Shown here: piece after piece, positions 7,424 through 17,229 of the stretch | Layout: each line of letters opens with the position of its first letter | How positions within the stretch are numbered: position 1 is the first letter of the stretch | DNA from: an uncultured Actinomycetes bacterium | GTDB taxonomy: Bacteria; Actinomycetota; Acidimicrobiia; Acidimicrobiales; RAAP-2 | DNA: 64,000 nt | Direction of reading: 5' to 3' | Assembly (NCBI GenBank): GCA_903825305.1 | Contig: CAIKAC010000017.1 | Span: 62,001-126,000 of the forward strand | Made by a program: the position numbers and the translations under genes | The notes under the pieces: generated by a model | Databases searched by the model: none | What the model was told of the DNA's origin: nothing | Seen by the model: only the letters and a program-made list of their open reading frames with translations

Positions 7424-8527
7424 ATGACGCCCGAACCACTTGTGCCTCGCTATGGCGACCGAAGCCTGTGTGAGATCCTCGGCGCAATTACTGGCGAAGT
7501 CGCGAGCGGCGCCATGGCAGATTTGACCGCAGCCCTCTCAGGGGCGAGATCCACGGTCTTGGTAGTAGCCGACGGCCTCGGGGCGGAACAGCTCGAGGCG
7601 TATGCCCACTTGGCGCCGCAGCTTCATGGTGGCCAACTCGAGCCGGCAACTTCCGTCGCCCCTTCGACTACGGCTGCCGCATTGACGTCGTTGACGACCC
7701 AAGCCACACCCGGGGAGCACGGCATCATCGGATACCGCATGCGAATGGGTAATGACATTTTGCAAACCTTGCGGTGGAGCATCAACGCTGCGGACGCTAC
7801 CGAGCAATGTCGGCCAGAACTTGTCCAGCCTTTCGAGCCCCGATTGACGCGAGATGGCACTCCGGCGACCTATGTCGGCAAGGCTCAGTACGCCCTTGGA
7901 GGATTCACGCGAGCACATCTTCGTGGGGCGACCTATGACGGGATCAAGAATCCCGAAGAACTAGTCGACCACGTCGTGGCGGCAACGCAGCATGTACCGC
8001 TCGTCATCGCATATCACGACGCCATTGACCACGTGGCTCATGCTGATGGGCTTGGCGAGGGTTACTTCGCTGAGATTGCCCGGCTTGAAGCGATGGTGGA
8101 ACAGTTGCGCCTCCAGCTCAGTGATGATGTGGCGATCGTGGTCGTGGCCGATCACGGCCAAATCGATGTTGGCGCTCGTGAAATTCAGATTCCACCCGCA
8201 GCCATGCCCATGATTTCTTTCATGAGCGGCGAAGGCCGCTTCCGGTGGCTTCACGCAGTCGTGGGTGAACAGCGTGCGCTGCGTGCGCTGCTAGCCGAGG
8301 CCTTGGCTGACACGTGCTGGGTGTGGACTCGACGCGAAGCCATTGCTTTGGGGCTTTTTGGGCCTGACGTGAGCGTTGACGTAGAAGAGCGCCTGGGCGA
8401 TGTGTGCATCGTGCCTTTCGTCGACGCCTTCGTGCTTGATCCAACCGAACCTCAAGAAGCACGAATGCGAGGGCGGCATGGATCGCTCACCCGGGCCGAA
8501 ATGCTGGTTCCGGTCATCGTTCGTTAA
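7424..8527 (+). CDS. Alkaline-phosphatase-fold phosphodiesterase / nucleotide pyrophosphatase-like protein
   Basis: The 367-aa product fits the type I phosphodiesterase/nucleotide pyrophosphatase family (PF01663). Metal ligands are expected at VVADGLG (Asp50) and VVVADHGQ (about 239-246), the nucleophile Thr in APSTTAAALTSL (Thr83), and further ligands in HDAIDHVAHADG (about 199-210). GEHGIIGYRMRM matches the substrate-side loop. No signal peptide is visible, so it is probably cytoplasmic. The substrate is unknown. It precedes bpa in the same direction. Confidence 0.85.
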   Translation: MTPEPLVPRYGDRSLCEILGAITGEVASGAMADLTAALSGARSTVLVVADGLGAEQLEAYAHLAPQLHGGQLEPATSVAPSTTAAALTSLTTQATPGEHGIIGYRMRMGNDILQTLRWSINAADATEQCRPELVQPFEPRLTRDGTPATYVGKAQYALGGFTRAHLRGATYDGIKNPEELVDHVVAATQHVPLVIAYHDAIDHVAHADGLGEGYFAEIARLEAMVEQLRLQLSDDVAIVVVADHGQIDVGAREIQIPPAAMPMISFMSGEGRFRWLHAVVGEQRALRALLAEALADTCWVWTRREAIALGLFGPDVSVDVEERLGDVCIVPFVDAFVLDPTEPQEARMRGRHGSLTRAEMLVPVIVR

Positions 8528-8554
8528 GCCTGAACGTCAAGCCTTAGGGGTGGT

Positions 8555-8560
8555 TAGCAT
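8555..8560 (+). promoter_or_regulatory. Candidate -10 box (TAGCAT) for leaderless bpa
   Basis: TAGCAT is followed by 6 nt and the ATG at 8567. No Shine-Dalgarno sequence is present. Confidence 0.5.
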
Positions 8561-8566
8561 CGAAGC

Positions 8567-9055
8567 ATGGCAAATGAACAGCAGTCAGCAGAACTATTGA
8601 GCCCCGATGAAGTGCTGAGTCCCGACCAAAGTGTGGACTCCCATGAGGCAAATGCCGAGGCGGTGGATGAACCAGCCAAGGTGATGCGCATCGGCTCCAT
8701 GGTCAAGCAACTGCTCGATGAAGTGCGAGCGGCTCCCCTTGATGAAGCGGGCCGGGCTCGCCTGCGAGAAATCTACGAGACGTCGGTCAAAGAATTATCG
8801 ACGGGACTCAGCCCCGAGTTGGCAGCCGAGCTCAACAGCCTGACGCCACCCTTTGGCGACGGTATTCCGAGTTCCTCAGAACTTCGTATCGCCCAAGCCC
8901 AGCTGGTGGGTTGGCTTGAAGGCCTGTTCCACGGCATTCAAGCCGCCCTCATGGCCCAGCAGATGGCGGCGCGAGCCCAACTCGACCAGATGCGACAACA
9001 GAGCCTGCCCGATGGCTCCTCGCCAGATGGCATGCGACCGGGCACCTACCTGTAG
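8567..9055 (+). CDS. bpa: Bacterial proteasome activator Bpa (DUF2587)
   Basis: The 162-aa product has an acidic disordered N-terminus (about 1-38), then the helical core with VKQLLDEVRAAPLDEAGRARL and the highly conserved ELRIAQAQLVGWLEGLFHG and QMAARAQLDQMR. Bpa forms a dodecameric ring that opens the 20S proteasome without ATP, for degradation of unfolded proteins. The C-terminus is GTYL where mycobacterial Bpa has GQYL, the motif that docks into the proteasome. Its presence predicts 20S proteasome genes elsewhere in the genome. Confidence 0.92.
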   Translation: MANEQQSAELLSPDEVLSPDQSVDSHEANAEAVDEPAKVMRIGSMVKQLLDEVRAAPLDEAGRARLREIYETSVKELSTGLSPELAAELNSLTPPFGDGIPSSSELRIAQAQLVGWLEGLFHGIQAALMAQQMAARAQLDQMRQQSLPDGSSPDGMRPGTYL

Positions 9056-9152
9056 GGCTTTCGCAGACCCGAGCAGTTCGGGGTATGGTTCAGATGACAC
9101 TGATGTAATTCGATCTACGGCATTGGCTGGCGCTCCTGGAGGGGGGCTTTCG

Positions 9153-12100
9153 GTGAGTTCTAAGTCCTTTGTGCACCTACATACCCACACCGAGTATTCG
9201 ATGCTCGATGGCGCCGCTCGGATCGGCGATCTCGTGGACGCTGCAGTCAAAGACGGCATGCCAGCCCTTGGCATTACGGATCACGGAAACATGTACGGCG
9301 TCTTGGACTTCTATAAGGCCTGCACGGACGCCGGTATTAATCCCATCATTGGCACCGAGGCCTACATGGCCGCCAACTCCCGTTTCGAGCGGCCAGTTCG
9401 GCGAGGCAAGATCGATGACGGTGGGGGAGATACCGATGGTGGTAACAAGCTCTATTACCACCTGACCTTGCTGGCAGAGACCACACAGGGTTACCGAAAC
9501 TTGATGAAACTCTCGTCGGCGGCGTATCTCGAGGGTTATTACTACAAGCCTCGGCTCGACTGGGAATTGCTCGAGCAGTACCACGAAGGCTTGATTGCCA
9601 CTACCGGGTGCCTTGGTGGCGTCGTACTCCAAGCACTGCTGGCGGGAAATCCGGATGAGGCCACAAGGCTTGCGGCGCGCCTTCAAGACATCTTTGGCAA
9701 AGAGAGCCTGTTCGTTGAGATTCAAGACCATGGGTTAGCTGAGCAAAAGGCAACGAATCCTCAACTCATTGAGATCGCCAAGAAAATTGGTGCACCGCTT
9801 ATTGCCACCAACGACAGTCACTACACCCATCGCGAAGACCATGAGGCTCACGATGCCTTGCTGTGCGTTCAAACCGGGTCCAAGCTCTCAGATGCGAACC
9901 GTTTCAAATTCGATGGCACCGAGCACTATCTCAAGTCGGCCGAAGAGATGCGCTATCTCTTCCGTGAAGTAGAAACGGCCTGCGACTCAACGTTGATCAT
10001 TGCCGAACGCGCCAAGGTCGAACTCGAACTTGGTAAGCCCTCGCTTCCAGAATTCCCCGTCCCTGACGAGTTCACCGGGGCCGATTATCAAGAACGCTCG
10101 GCAAAATACCTTCGCCACCTGACCATGGAAGGAGCTCGCCGTCGCTACGGGGACTCTCTCAACGATGAGGTGCAAGAACGTATTGACTATGAGCTCAAAG
10201 TCATTGCCGATATGGGCTTTAGCGCTTACTTCCTGGTGGTCTGGGATCTCATTGCTTACGCGCGTCGCAGCAACATTCGTGTTGGGCCGGGCCGTGGATC
10301 GGCCGCTGGATGTTGTGTTGCCTATTGTCTCGAGATTGTGGATCTCGACCCCATTCGATATGACTTGCTCTTCGAGCGATTCCTCAATCCAGGTCGAAAG
10401 CAAATGCCCGACATCGACATGGACTTCGACGATCGCTACCGGGGCGAGATGATCAAGTACGCAGCGGAGCGCTACGGCTCTGACCATGTTGCTCAGATCA
10501 TCACCTTCTCAACCATCAAGGCCCGCGCAGCCGTGCGCGACGCAGCGCGCGTCTTGGATTTCTCCTATGCCGACGGTGACCGAGTGGCCAAGGCCATGCC
10601 ACCCGTGGTTATGGGTCGTGACGTGCCTCTCGATGCATGTTTTGAAAAGCTCCCGGGCCAAGAAGATGGCTACGTGGCCGCCGCCGAGCTGCGCCAAATG
10701 TATGAGACCGATGAAATTGCTCGACGCATCATTGACGTCGCCCGGGGTCTCGAAGGCCTTCGCCGAGGAGACGGCATCCATGCCGCCGCCGTGGTGATTA
10801 CGCGTGACCCCCTGATTGAGCACTTGCCCATTCAGCGCAAACCCGACGCTTCGGGAGACATCGAACATTCGCCCATCGTCACGCAGTTTGAAATGCACGG
10901 TGTCGAGGAGTTGGGCTTGCTCAAGATGGACTTCTTGGGCCTTCGTAACTTGTCGGTGATTGAACAGTGCCTTGACCTCGTGGAGCGAGGAGGGGAACCT
11001 CGCCCCGATATCGACAACGTGGATCTAGACGATGATGCAGTATTTGCCATGCTGCGACGGGGAGAATCCATCGGAGTCTTTCAACTTGAAGGCCGACCGA
11101 TGCGGGCGCTCATGCGCTCCTTGGCCCCCACGAGCTTCGATGATGTAGCCGCGCTTGTAGCCCTCTATCGGCCAGGGCCGATGAGTGCGAATATGCACAA
11201 TGACTACGCCGATAGGAAGAATGGGCGCAAGGCCATTACCTATCAGCATGAAGATCTTGAACCCTTGTTGGGCGACACTCAGGGTCTCATGATCTATCAA
11301 GAGTCCGTCATGCGAGTAGCGCAAAAGTTCGCCGGCTACTCACTCGAAGAAGCTGACAATCTCCGCAAGGCGTGTGGCAAGAAGATTCGAGAGTTGATTG
11401 CCGCTGAGCGCGAAAAGTTTGTGGCTGGCTGCGTTGAGCAGGGTTATGGCTTCGAACTCGGCACGGAACTCTTCGACATCATCGAACCCTTTGCTGACTA
11501 CGCCTTCAACAAGAGCCACTCCTATGGCTATGGCCTCGTGGCTTATCAAACCGCATGGCTCAAAGCCCACTACCCGGTCGAGTACATGGCGGCCTTGTTG
11601 ACAACGGTTCGAGACGACAAAGACAAGACGGCGGTGTATCTGTCGGAATGTCGCTCCATGAGCATTGAAGTCGTGGTGCCCGATGTGAACCGCTCGCTCG
11701 GGGACTTTGCGCCACGAGTGGACGAGAACTCATCGCTCAAGGGCATCAGCTTTGGTTTGGCGGCCGTTCGAAATGTAGGGGAAGCACTCGTTGAGCGCAT
11801 CGTTGCCGAGCGAGAAGCCAATGGCCCCTTTGAAGACTTTTATGACTTTTGTCGACGCGTCGACACCATGGTGCTCAATCGACGCACCATCGAATCACTC
11901 ATCAAGGCTGGAGCATTCGACTCTATGGGCCACACTCGACAGGGTCTCGTACTCGTGGCCGATGAGATCATTGAACGCACCGTCGAGCGTCGCAAAGAAC
12001 GCGACCTTGGCATCTCCACCCTCTTTGCCTCAGCCGCGCAAGATGCGGGCGACGACGATGCCGACTGGGAAGGCACCAATATCCCCATTCCTGATCGCGA

Positions 12101-12746
12101 GTTCGATAAGTCCACCAAGTTGGCCTTCGAAAAAGAGATGCTCGGCCTCTACGTTTCAGACCACCCCTTAATGGGCCTTGAGCGCGCATTGGCTCGCCAC
12201 ACTGATGCGACGATTGCGGACTTGAAAGAAATTGCCGAAGCCTCGGGAAGCGGGTCGAATGCAGAGGCTGTGGTGCGCCAAGTGGGTGGGGTAGTAACCG
12301 AACTCAAAACCAACTACACCAAGAAGGGCGAGCTGATGGCTCGCTTCATGCTCGAAGACCTCCAAGGTTCCATGGAAGTCTTCGTGTTCCCTAAAGCCAT
12401 GACCGACTACGGCAGTCTGCTCGAGAATGACGCCATTGTGGTCATTCGTGGACGTGTTGACACTCGAGACGAGATGCCCAAGATCACGGCCATGCAGATC
12501 TCTCGACCCGCTATTGACCCCAATGCCTCGAGCGAACTGAGACTCAATTTGCCCCTTGAGGCGCTGTCGGACTCCACCGTCAATGAATTAAAGGGGATTT
12601 TGCAAGAGCATCCAGGTGAAACGCCGGTCTTCATCCATATGGGCCAAAAGGTTCTGCGCCTGCCGCCCGAGTTCAATGTGAACCCCAACAACGTGGTTGG
12701 AGAAATCCGCCGACTCCTCGGCGCAAACGCCATTTTGGCTGCCTAA
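9153..12746 (+). CDS. dnaE: DNA polymerase III alpha subunit
   Basis: The 1197-aa product is the replicative polymerase. The PHP domain comes first (HLHTHTEYSMLDGA, ITDHGNMYG), then the C-family polymerase core with catalytic Asp residues in PDIDMDFDD (about 418-426). NKSHSYGYGLVAYQTAWLKAHYP, an HhH-like region and an OB-fold (about 1010-1090, VGGVVTELKTNYTKKG) follow. The GTG start at 9153 is chosen because GGAGGGGGG lies about 7 nt upstream and FVHLHTHTEYS should be near the N-terminus. Length fits actinobacterial DnaE1. Confidence 0.97.
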   Translation: MSSKSFVHLHTHTEYSMLDGAARIGDLVDAAVKDGMPALGITDHGNMYGVLDFYKACTDAGINPIIGTEAYMAANSRFERPVRRGKIDDGGGDTDGGNKLYYHLTLLAETTQGYRNLMKLSSAAYLEGYYYKPRLDWELLEQYHEGLIATTGCLGGVVLQALLAGNPDEATRLAARLQDIFGKESLFVEIQDHGLAEQKATNPQLIEIAKKIGAPLIATNDSHYTHREDHEAHDALLCVQTGSKLSDANRFKFDGTEHYLKSAEEMRYLFREVETACDSTLIIAERAKVELELGKPSLPEFPVPDEFTGADYQERSAKYLRHLTMEGARRRYGDSLNDEVQERIDYELKVIADMGFSAYFLVVWDLIAYARRSNIRVGPGRGSAAGCCVAYCLEIVDLDPIRYDLLFERFLNPGRKQMPDIDMDFDDRYRGEMIKYAAERYGSDHVAQIITFSTIKARAAVRDAARVLDFSYADGDRVAKAMPPVVMGRDVPLDACFEKLPGQEDGYVAAAELRQMYETDEIARRIIDVARGLEGLRRGDGIHAAAVVITRDPLIEHLPIQRKPDASGDIEHSPIVTQFEMHGVEELGLLKMDFLGLRNLSVIEQCLDLVERGGEPRPDIDNVDLDDDAVFAMLRRGESIGVFQLEGRPMRALMRSLAPTSFDDVAALVALYRPGPMSANMHNDYADRKNGRKAITYQHEDLEPLLGDTQGLMIYQESVMRVAQKFAGYSLEEADNLRKACGKKIRELIAAEREKFVAGCVEQGYGFELGTELFDIIEPFADYAFNKSHSYGYGLVAYQTAWLKAHYPVEYMAALLTTVRDDKDKTAVYLSECRSMSIEVVVPDVNRSLGDFAPRVDENSSLKGISFGLAAVRNVGEALVERIVAEREANGPFEDFYDFCRRVDTMVLNRRTIESLIKAGAFDSMGHTRQGLVLVADEIIERTVERRKERDLGISTLFASAAQDAGDDDADWEGTNIPIPDREFDKSTKLAFEKEMLGLYVSDHPLMGLERALARHTDATIADLKEIAEASGSGSNAEAVVRQVGGVVTELKTNYTKKGELMARFMLEDLQGSMEVFVFPKAMTDYGSLLENDAIVVIRGRVDTRDEMPKITAMQISRPAIDPNASSELRLNLPLEALSDSTVNELKGILQEHPGETPVFIHMGQKVLRLPPEFNVNPNNVVGEIRRLLGANAILAA

Positions 12747-12789
12747 TCCCTGAGAAAGCCCTCTTTTTTTGGGGACCCCGCGGGAGCCG

Positions 12790-12795
12790 TAGAAT
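12790..12795 (+). promoter_or_regulatory. Candidate -10 box (TAGAAT) for the 12802 gene
   Basis: TAGAAT is followed by exactly 6 nt and the ATG at 12802, as expected for a leaderless transcript. Confidence 0.5.
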
Positions 12796-12801
12796 AGATG
12801 A

Positions 12802-13476
12802 ATGGCAATGCAGGTAGTAACCAAGGACACGACCGCACTCTCAGAGTTAGAAATCGAAGAGATGGCGGGCCTTTGCGCAGATCGCGAGCCGCGATTTGAC
12901 ATTGGATTTCTCACCGACATCAAGGATGAGTGGGTGCTTGTTTCACTCGCTCGCGAAGGCAACAAGCTACGTGGCTATGCCTTCGCCACCCTTGAGCGCA
13001 TCGGCGGCACCCCTTCCCTTCTGATTGGCGTTGGTCTAATTGATCGCAATGCCAAGTCCGAACAAAGCTTGAAGGCGCTGCTTGCTGATCAGTTGCGCCG
13101 CGCACTGCTGGCGTTCCCCGATGAAGACGTGCTCATTGGTACGCGCCTGATGCTCATCGATGGCTATCGCCTCTTTCAGGGTCTCGAAGACGTGGTGCCG
13201 CGCACGGATCACAAGCCCTCAGGCGAAGAACGCGCTTGGGCTCGTCGCCTCGCCAAGCGCTTTGGTGACGAGAAGGGTCTCGACGACCGCACCTTCATTG
13301 TGACCCCGAGCAAAGCCGGTCCCGTCGGTGGCCTTGACCTCGTGGCTCCCAAGGCCAAGATTCCGGCTGGCACCGAAGTGTTCTTCAAAAGTGTCAACTA
13401 CGAAAAGGGGCACCGCTTGGTGGCCTTTGGTTGGGCCATGGCTGAGGATCTCGCCAGCGGCAAGTTGATGCGCTAG
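12802..13476 (+). CDS. Unknown conserved-looking protein, 224 aa
   Basis: I do not recognise the family. The product is soluble, of mixed alpha/beta character and without signal peptide or membrane segment. An internal ATG two codons in is an alternative start. The middle (LRGYAFATLERIGGTPSLL, about 52-70) has a rhythm reminiscent of the GNAT fold, but no acetyl-CoA loop is convincing. It follows dnaE in the same direction, with its own TAGAAT box. Its stop shares the tetramer CTAG (13473-13476) with the opposing gene. Confidence 0.75.
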   Translation: MAMQVVTKDTTALSELEIEEMAGLCADREPRFDIGFLTDIKDEWVLVSLAREGNKLRGYAFATLERIGGTPSLLIGVGLIDRNAKSEQSLKALLADQLRRALLAFPDEDVLIGTRLMLIDGYRLFQGLEDVVPRTDHKPSGEERAWARRLAKRFGDEKGLDDRTFIVTPSKAGPVGGLDLVAPKAKIPAGTEVFFKSVNYEKGHRLVAFGWAMAEDLASGKLMR

Positions 13477-14204
13477 GCGCGCGGTAACAACCCAACACAA
13501 ATTTTGTAGCAGTGGCCGTCGTAGGGACGGCTCAACGAGGCCAAAAGAAATGCTGGCTTGAAGCCAAGTGCCGTGGCGAGTTCTTTGCCGCTCAGCAACT
13601 CTCGACGAGCAGCATCGAGTGCTCGGGACGCTTCTCGGTCCTCACAGCGCAGCCACACGTCATCTCGCTCCCAGCCAAAGCGCACCCAGGTGGAGAGATC
13701 TTCGTGCCGACGAAGCAATTGGGGGCCTCGAGTTGGTACGACCAAGGCCGTAGAGGGCCTCGTGCCGTCGAATTCCCAGAACGGTGCCGAGGGGCCACGA
13801 AAGCCCAAGAGCGGCCCGTCTAGAGGCGCTTGAACGCGAGTGAGCAAGTGTTTGACTGCCCGACCCCGTAGTGAACCAATCAAACGAGGCAAGTGCGACA
13901 CCGTGGCCGCTTCTGGGTGGGCGAGATCATCGGTTTCAGGGTCGGCTGCCAAGGTGGCCTCCACGACGTCGAAGGCCGAGAGGTCTGGGGGATTGGCCTC
14001 CGTCCACGGCACGCGCAGACGAATGAGTGATCCTGAGGCGAGGTCAATACCCACGAGGTCATCCCAGGGCGAGCCAAGCACCAGGACGTAGTGCGTTGAT
14101 CCGCCTCGCATATCCAGGCGTGCGACTTTGGGGAGGTTCTTGAGAACCTCGCGGACTGCCTCAGCGGGCGGGTCTGATCTTCTTAGGCTTCTGGTCGTGC
14201 TCAT
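13473..14204 (-). CDS. Unknown protein, last gene of a four-gene minus operon
   Basis: The 243-aa product is not recognised. It is soluble with no signal peptide; patches rich in Trp/Arg (about 160-205, [19 protein letters not shown] and [19 protein letters not shown]) suggest a beta-rich domain. The ATG start overlaps the stop of the DUF255 gene by 4 nt, so the two are translationally coupled. It ends in a CTAG shared with the convergent 12802 gene. Confidence 0.75.
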   Translation of the reverse strand: MSTTRSLRRSDPPAEAVREVLKNLPKVARLDMRGGSTHYVLVLGSPWDDLVGIDLASGSLIRLRVPWTEANPPDLSAFDVVEATLAADPETDDLAHPEAATVSHLPRLIGSLRGRAVKHLLTRVQAPLDGPLLGFRGPSAPFWEFDGTRPSTALVVPTRGPQLLRRHEDLSTWVRFGWERDDVWLRCEDREASRALDAARRELLSGKELATALGFKPAFLLASLSRPYDGHCYKICVGLLPRA

Positions 14205-16231
14205 GAGTGGGAGGCATCTCGTCGCGCATCGATGAGCTGCGCCTCCAACGTAGTGGCATCGCTAGCTGGTTGTTGGCACACGTGGTGCTGACACACATAG
14301 GCCTTCGTGGCTGATCTGCCAGCCAAGATGGCAAGGTCGTGGCTGCCGATGATGGTGGTGCGATAGGGCACGAAACAGGCCGCATTGGCATTCACGAATT
14401 CGGGCTCAGCGCCGGGGATGACCACCTCAATTCCGGCTTCGAGAAATCCAAGGGCTTCGATGAGATCAGGTACGGAACTTGCTTGACGCTCCATCATGGG
14501 GTCGGCGAGATGGACGCTGTTTCCCAGCATCGCAAGCAAATCGGCGTCATCGGTGATGGTGGCGAGGCGAGCGAGCGCGCGCGCCACCGTGGCAAAGCCC
14601 GACGGCGTTGCCCCATCGATGAGATCTTTGGCTCTCACCAAGGTGGTCGCCTCATGCTCGGCGGTGGTGAAGAAACCACCTTCTGGGTCAGCGAATGCCA
14701 CCATGATGTACTCGCGCAGCGCCTGAGCGTCACTGAGGTAGCGACCGTCTCCGGTGAGTTCTAAGAGTTGGAGTTTGGCTTCCAGCCACCAGGCGCAGTC
14801 AGCCAGCATTGCCGATGGCCCCGCAGCGTCAGCTAAGCGTGAACGCAACCACCTACCAGAAGGCGCCATAGTGGCCGATAAGACGGCATCAAGATTCGTT
14901 GCGGCCTCTGCCCAAGCAGGATGAGCCAAGGTAGCGGCAGCCTCACAGAGCGCGGACAAGAACATTGCGTTCCACTCCAAGATGACCTTGTCGTCTCGTG
15001 CGGGTTGCACTCTGGTCATCCGTTGTTCGAGTAGCGCAATTCGTGTTGCTTCTTCGGCGTCATTGCGAATCAACGGAGCGCCTCGAGGTCGACGCGGCAC
15101 GCTCAGGCCGTGTTCAAAGTTCCCTCCTTCGCTGATGTCGTAGTACGCACAGGCCTCATCGAGTTCCAAAGTTCCCGAGACGTCGCTAAGAGCCTTGGCT
15201 ACCAAGTCTCGGTTGAAACAGGCATGGGAGCCTTCAATGCCGTCGGCATCTGCATCCATGGAAGCCGCCAACGCGCCATCGGGCAGCATCAAATCTCGAA
15301 GCACCCAGGAAATCGTCTCGCTCGCCACCTGGGCGTATGCCTCATTGCCGGTGAGGGCAAAGGCGCGAACGTAGCTGCGAATTAAGAGCGCTTGGTCGCT
15401 CAGCATCTTTTCAAAATGTGGCACCGTCCACGAAGCATCAACGCTGTAGCGAGCGAAACCACCGGCGAGGTGGTCATAGATACCCCCGGCAGCCATCGCA
15501 TCGAGGGTGGTGGTCGCCATCATGAGGCTTCGTTCATCACCGCTGCGGACATGGTGAGCGAGACAAGCATCGACAAAGCTTGGGCGTGGGAATTTAGGAG
15601 ATGCTCCAAAGCCCCCGAGCGTGGCGTCAAAGCGTTCGCCCAGTTCATGCATCAGCGTGTCAAGTGCCCGATCCACGGTGATATTCGTTTCATGATCTTC
15701 GCGGGTGAGCAGGTCAAGAAAGCGCGCTTCGCGGCCGATGGCGTGCGCGAGTTCGTCGGCTTGGGCTTCGACTTCACTGCGACGGTTGGCATAGGCGTCA
15801 GCCAAGGTCACGACGACGCGGCTAAAGCTGGGCTGGCCGCCGCGATCTACGGGAGGAAAGTACGTCGCTGCGTAATACGGCCGACCATCGGGTGTGGCGA
15901 AGACGGTGAGTGGCCAACCCCCGTGGCCGTTCATGGTCTGACAGGCCGACATATAGATGGCGTCAAGATCGGGGCGTTCTTCGCGGTCGATTTTGATGGG
16001 GATGAAGTATCGATTGAGCAGGGCTGCCGCAGCTTCATCTTCAAAGGACTCGTGAGCCATGACGTGGCACCAATGACACGCGGCATAACCGATGGATATG
16101 AGTAACGGTCGATTGAGCTGATCCGCCTTGGCCAAGGTTGCTTCGGACCAGTCATGCCAGTCAACGGGATTATCGACATGTTGCAAGAGATAGGGCGAGG
16201 TAATGGCTTCGGGGTGGTCACGCAACATCAT
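14201..16231 (-). CDS. DUF255 / thioredoxin-domain protein (YyaL, SPATA20 family)
   Basis: The 676-aa product begins with a thioredoxin-like domain whose motif is [15 protein letters not shown] (about 49-63). [14 protein letters not shown] at 12-25 is the family's N-terminal signature. The rest is an alpha/alpha-toroid resembling N-acylglucosamine epimerase/cellobiose epimerase folds (for example [21 protein letters not shown]). The function of the family is unsettled; thiol redox or sugar-related activity has been proposed. It starts ATGATG at 16231, with ATGA overlap to the GNAT gene upstream. Confidence 0.92.
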   Translation of the reverse strand: MMLRDHPEAITSPYLLQHVDNPVDWHDWSEATLAKADQLNRPLLISIGYAACHWCHVMAHESFEDEAAAALLNRYFIPIKIDREERPDLDAIYMSACQTMNGHGGWPLTVFATPDGRPYYAATYFPPVDRGGQPSFSRVVVTLADAYANRRSEVEAQADELAHAIGREARFLDLLTREDHETNITVDRALDTLMHELGERFDATLGGFGASPKFPRPSFVDACLAHHVRSGDERSLMMATTTLDAMAAGGIYDHLAGGFARYSVDASWTVPHFEKMLSDQALLIRSYVRAFALTGNEAYAQVASETISWVLRDLMLPDGALAASMDADADGIEGSHACFNRDLVAKALSDVSGTLELDEACAYYDISEGGNFEHGLSVPRRPRGAPLIRNDAEEATRIALLEQRMTRVQPARDDKVILEWNAMFLSALCEAAATLAHPAWAEAATNLDAVLSATMAPSGRWLRSRLADAAGPSAMLADCAWWLEAKLQLLELTGDGRYLSDAQALREYIMVAFADPEGGFFTTAEHEATTLVRAKDLIDGATPSGFATVARALARLATITDDADLLAMLGNSVHLADPMMERQASSVPDLIEALGFLEAGIEVVIPGAEPEFVNANAACFVPYRTTIIGSHDLAILAGRSATKAYVCQHHVCQQPASDATTLEAQLIDARRDASHS

Positions 16232-16785
16232 GGCGAAGGGCTTTCGTGGCTCGGGGTTGTGAGATGGGTTTCAAAAATGAGTTCGAGGCCATCGACCTCG
16301 TCGATCTGGTTCCCGACTTCTATCATGCCGAGTTTCCGCGCAACGGCGAGGGAAGCCACGTTCGAAGGGCTGATGCTTGCTCGCGCCACTGATACCTCGC
16401 CAGAGCTAGCCATGGCATCAAGGAAGCCACGTGCAGCGGCTGTCGCAATACCCTGGCCGCGGACCCTTTCACCCACGGTGTAGCCGATTTCTACACACCG
16501 TCGCTCATCGGGGCGTTCGTGGCCGCCAATGTGGCCGACCAGGGTGTTCGTGTCGCGATGAATGATGGCGCGCACTAACCAGGTGTTGTTTCGAGGGTCT
16601 TCAATGAGGCGACGCCCAAAGAGTCGGCCCATCCAGGCTTCTTCGTCGATGAAGAGTCGGTGTGGATTGTCCCATCCAAGCAGCGTGGCCCCCGCAACGG
16701 CATCGCCCGATTGAATGGCCGTGAGTGCGTCAAGATCAAGCCAGACGAGATCGAGTGTTTCCAGCGAGATGGTGGTGGGGAGCAC
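16228..16785 (-). CDS. GNAT family N-acetyltransferase
   Basis: The 185-aa product from GTG 16785 starts 2 nt past the stop of the VOC gene; a TTG at 16791 is an alternative. The acetyl-CoA-binding signature [20 protein letters not shown] (about 107-126), the following [16 protein letters not shown] and the final beta strands match the RimJ/RimL-like group that modifies protein N-termini or small amines. The substrate cannot be named from the sequence. The longer upstream reading frame overlaps the VOC gene and was not used. Confidence 0.88.
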   Translation of the reverse strand: MLPTTISLETLDLVWLDLDALTAIQSGDAVAGATLLGWDNPHRLFIDEEAWMGRLFGRRLIEDPRNNTWLVRAIIHRDTNTLVGHIGGHERPDERRCVEIGYTVGERVRGQGIATAAARGFLDAMASSGEVSVARASISPSNVASLAVARKLGMIEVGNQIDEVDGLELIFETHLTTPSHESPSP

Positions 16786-16787
16786 GC

Positions 16788-17174
16788 TCAAGCGCCCCGG
16801 TAGGTGCCCGCACTCCAGAGGTTTCCCTCGGGGTCTCGAAACTCCAGTTGTTGAGATCCATAATCGGTCGTGGTGGGTGGGCCACTGAGCGACACCCCGG
16901 CGCACGAGAGTCGCTCAACAAGCCCTTCAACGTCTTGGGTTGAGAGATAGATGGCCCCGCTTCCTGGCGCGACCGGCCAGTGGTCATCTCCAGCGGGACG
17001 AGCCGAGCCGAGCATGAGTCCTCCACCTTCGGGCCAGACAAGTTCAGCGTGCGCGATGCCCTCATCGCTAGGGATAACGAGAGTTGCCTCGAAGCCCACG
17101 ACTTCGGTGAGGAAGCGCAGCAACTCGGGCGCATCATTGGCTCGCAAAGTCGGCCATACGCCGGGATGAGTCAC
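16788..17174 (-). CDS. VOC/glyoxalase-fold protein
   Basis: The 128-aa product shows the paired beta-alpha-beta-beta-beta modules of the vicinal oxygen chelate superfamily. FRDPEGNLWSAGTYRG near the C-terminus is a typical second-module ending, where a metal Glu or a substrate contact usually lies. PELLRFLTEVVGFEATL near residues 16-32 is the first-module helix. Substrate is unknown; relatives include bleomycin-binding and glyoxalase-like proteins. It is the first gene of a minus-strand operon and has TAGGTT 6 nt before its GTG start. Confidence 0.85.
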   Translation of the reverse strand: MTHPGVWPTLRANDAPELLRFLTEVVGFEATLVIPSDEGIAHAELVWPEGGGLMLGSARPAGDDHWPVAPGSGAIYLSTQDVEGLVERLSCAGVSLSGPPTTTDYGSQQLEFRDPEGNLWSAGTYRGA

Positions 17175-17180
17175 AGTTTG

Positions 17181-17186
17181 AACCTA
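17181..17186 (-). promoter_or_regulatory. Candidate -10 box (TAGGTT) for leaderless VOC operon
   Basis: On the minus strand TAGGTT is followed by 6 nt and the GTG at 17174. Confidence 0.45.
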
Positions 17187-17229
17187 GCAAATCACTTCGC
17201 CGGGATTGGTGGTGTGCTTGGCTGTTGCG

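Noticed and set aside
8853-9152. 100-residue N-terminal extension of DnaE
   Set aside because: It overlaps bpa in another frame, and the PHP domain starts directly after the GTG at 9153, which has a strong ribosome binding site.
12747-12801. Intrinsic terminator after dnaE (T-run near 12762)
   Set aside because: There is a run of T but no stable stem directly before it, so I did not list it.
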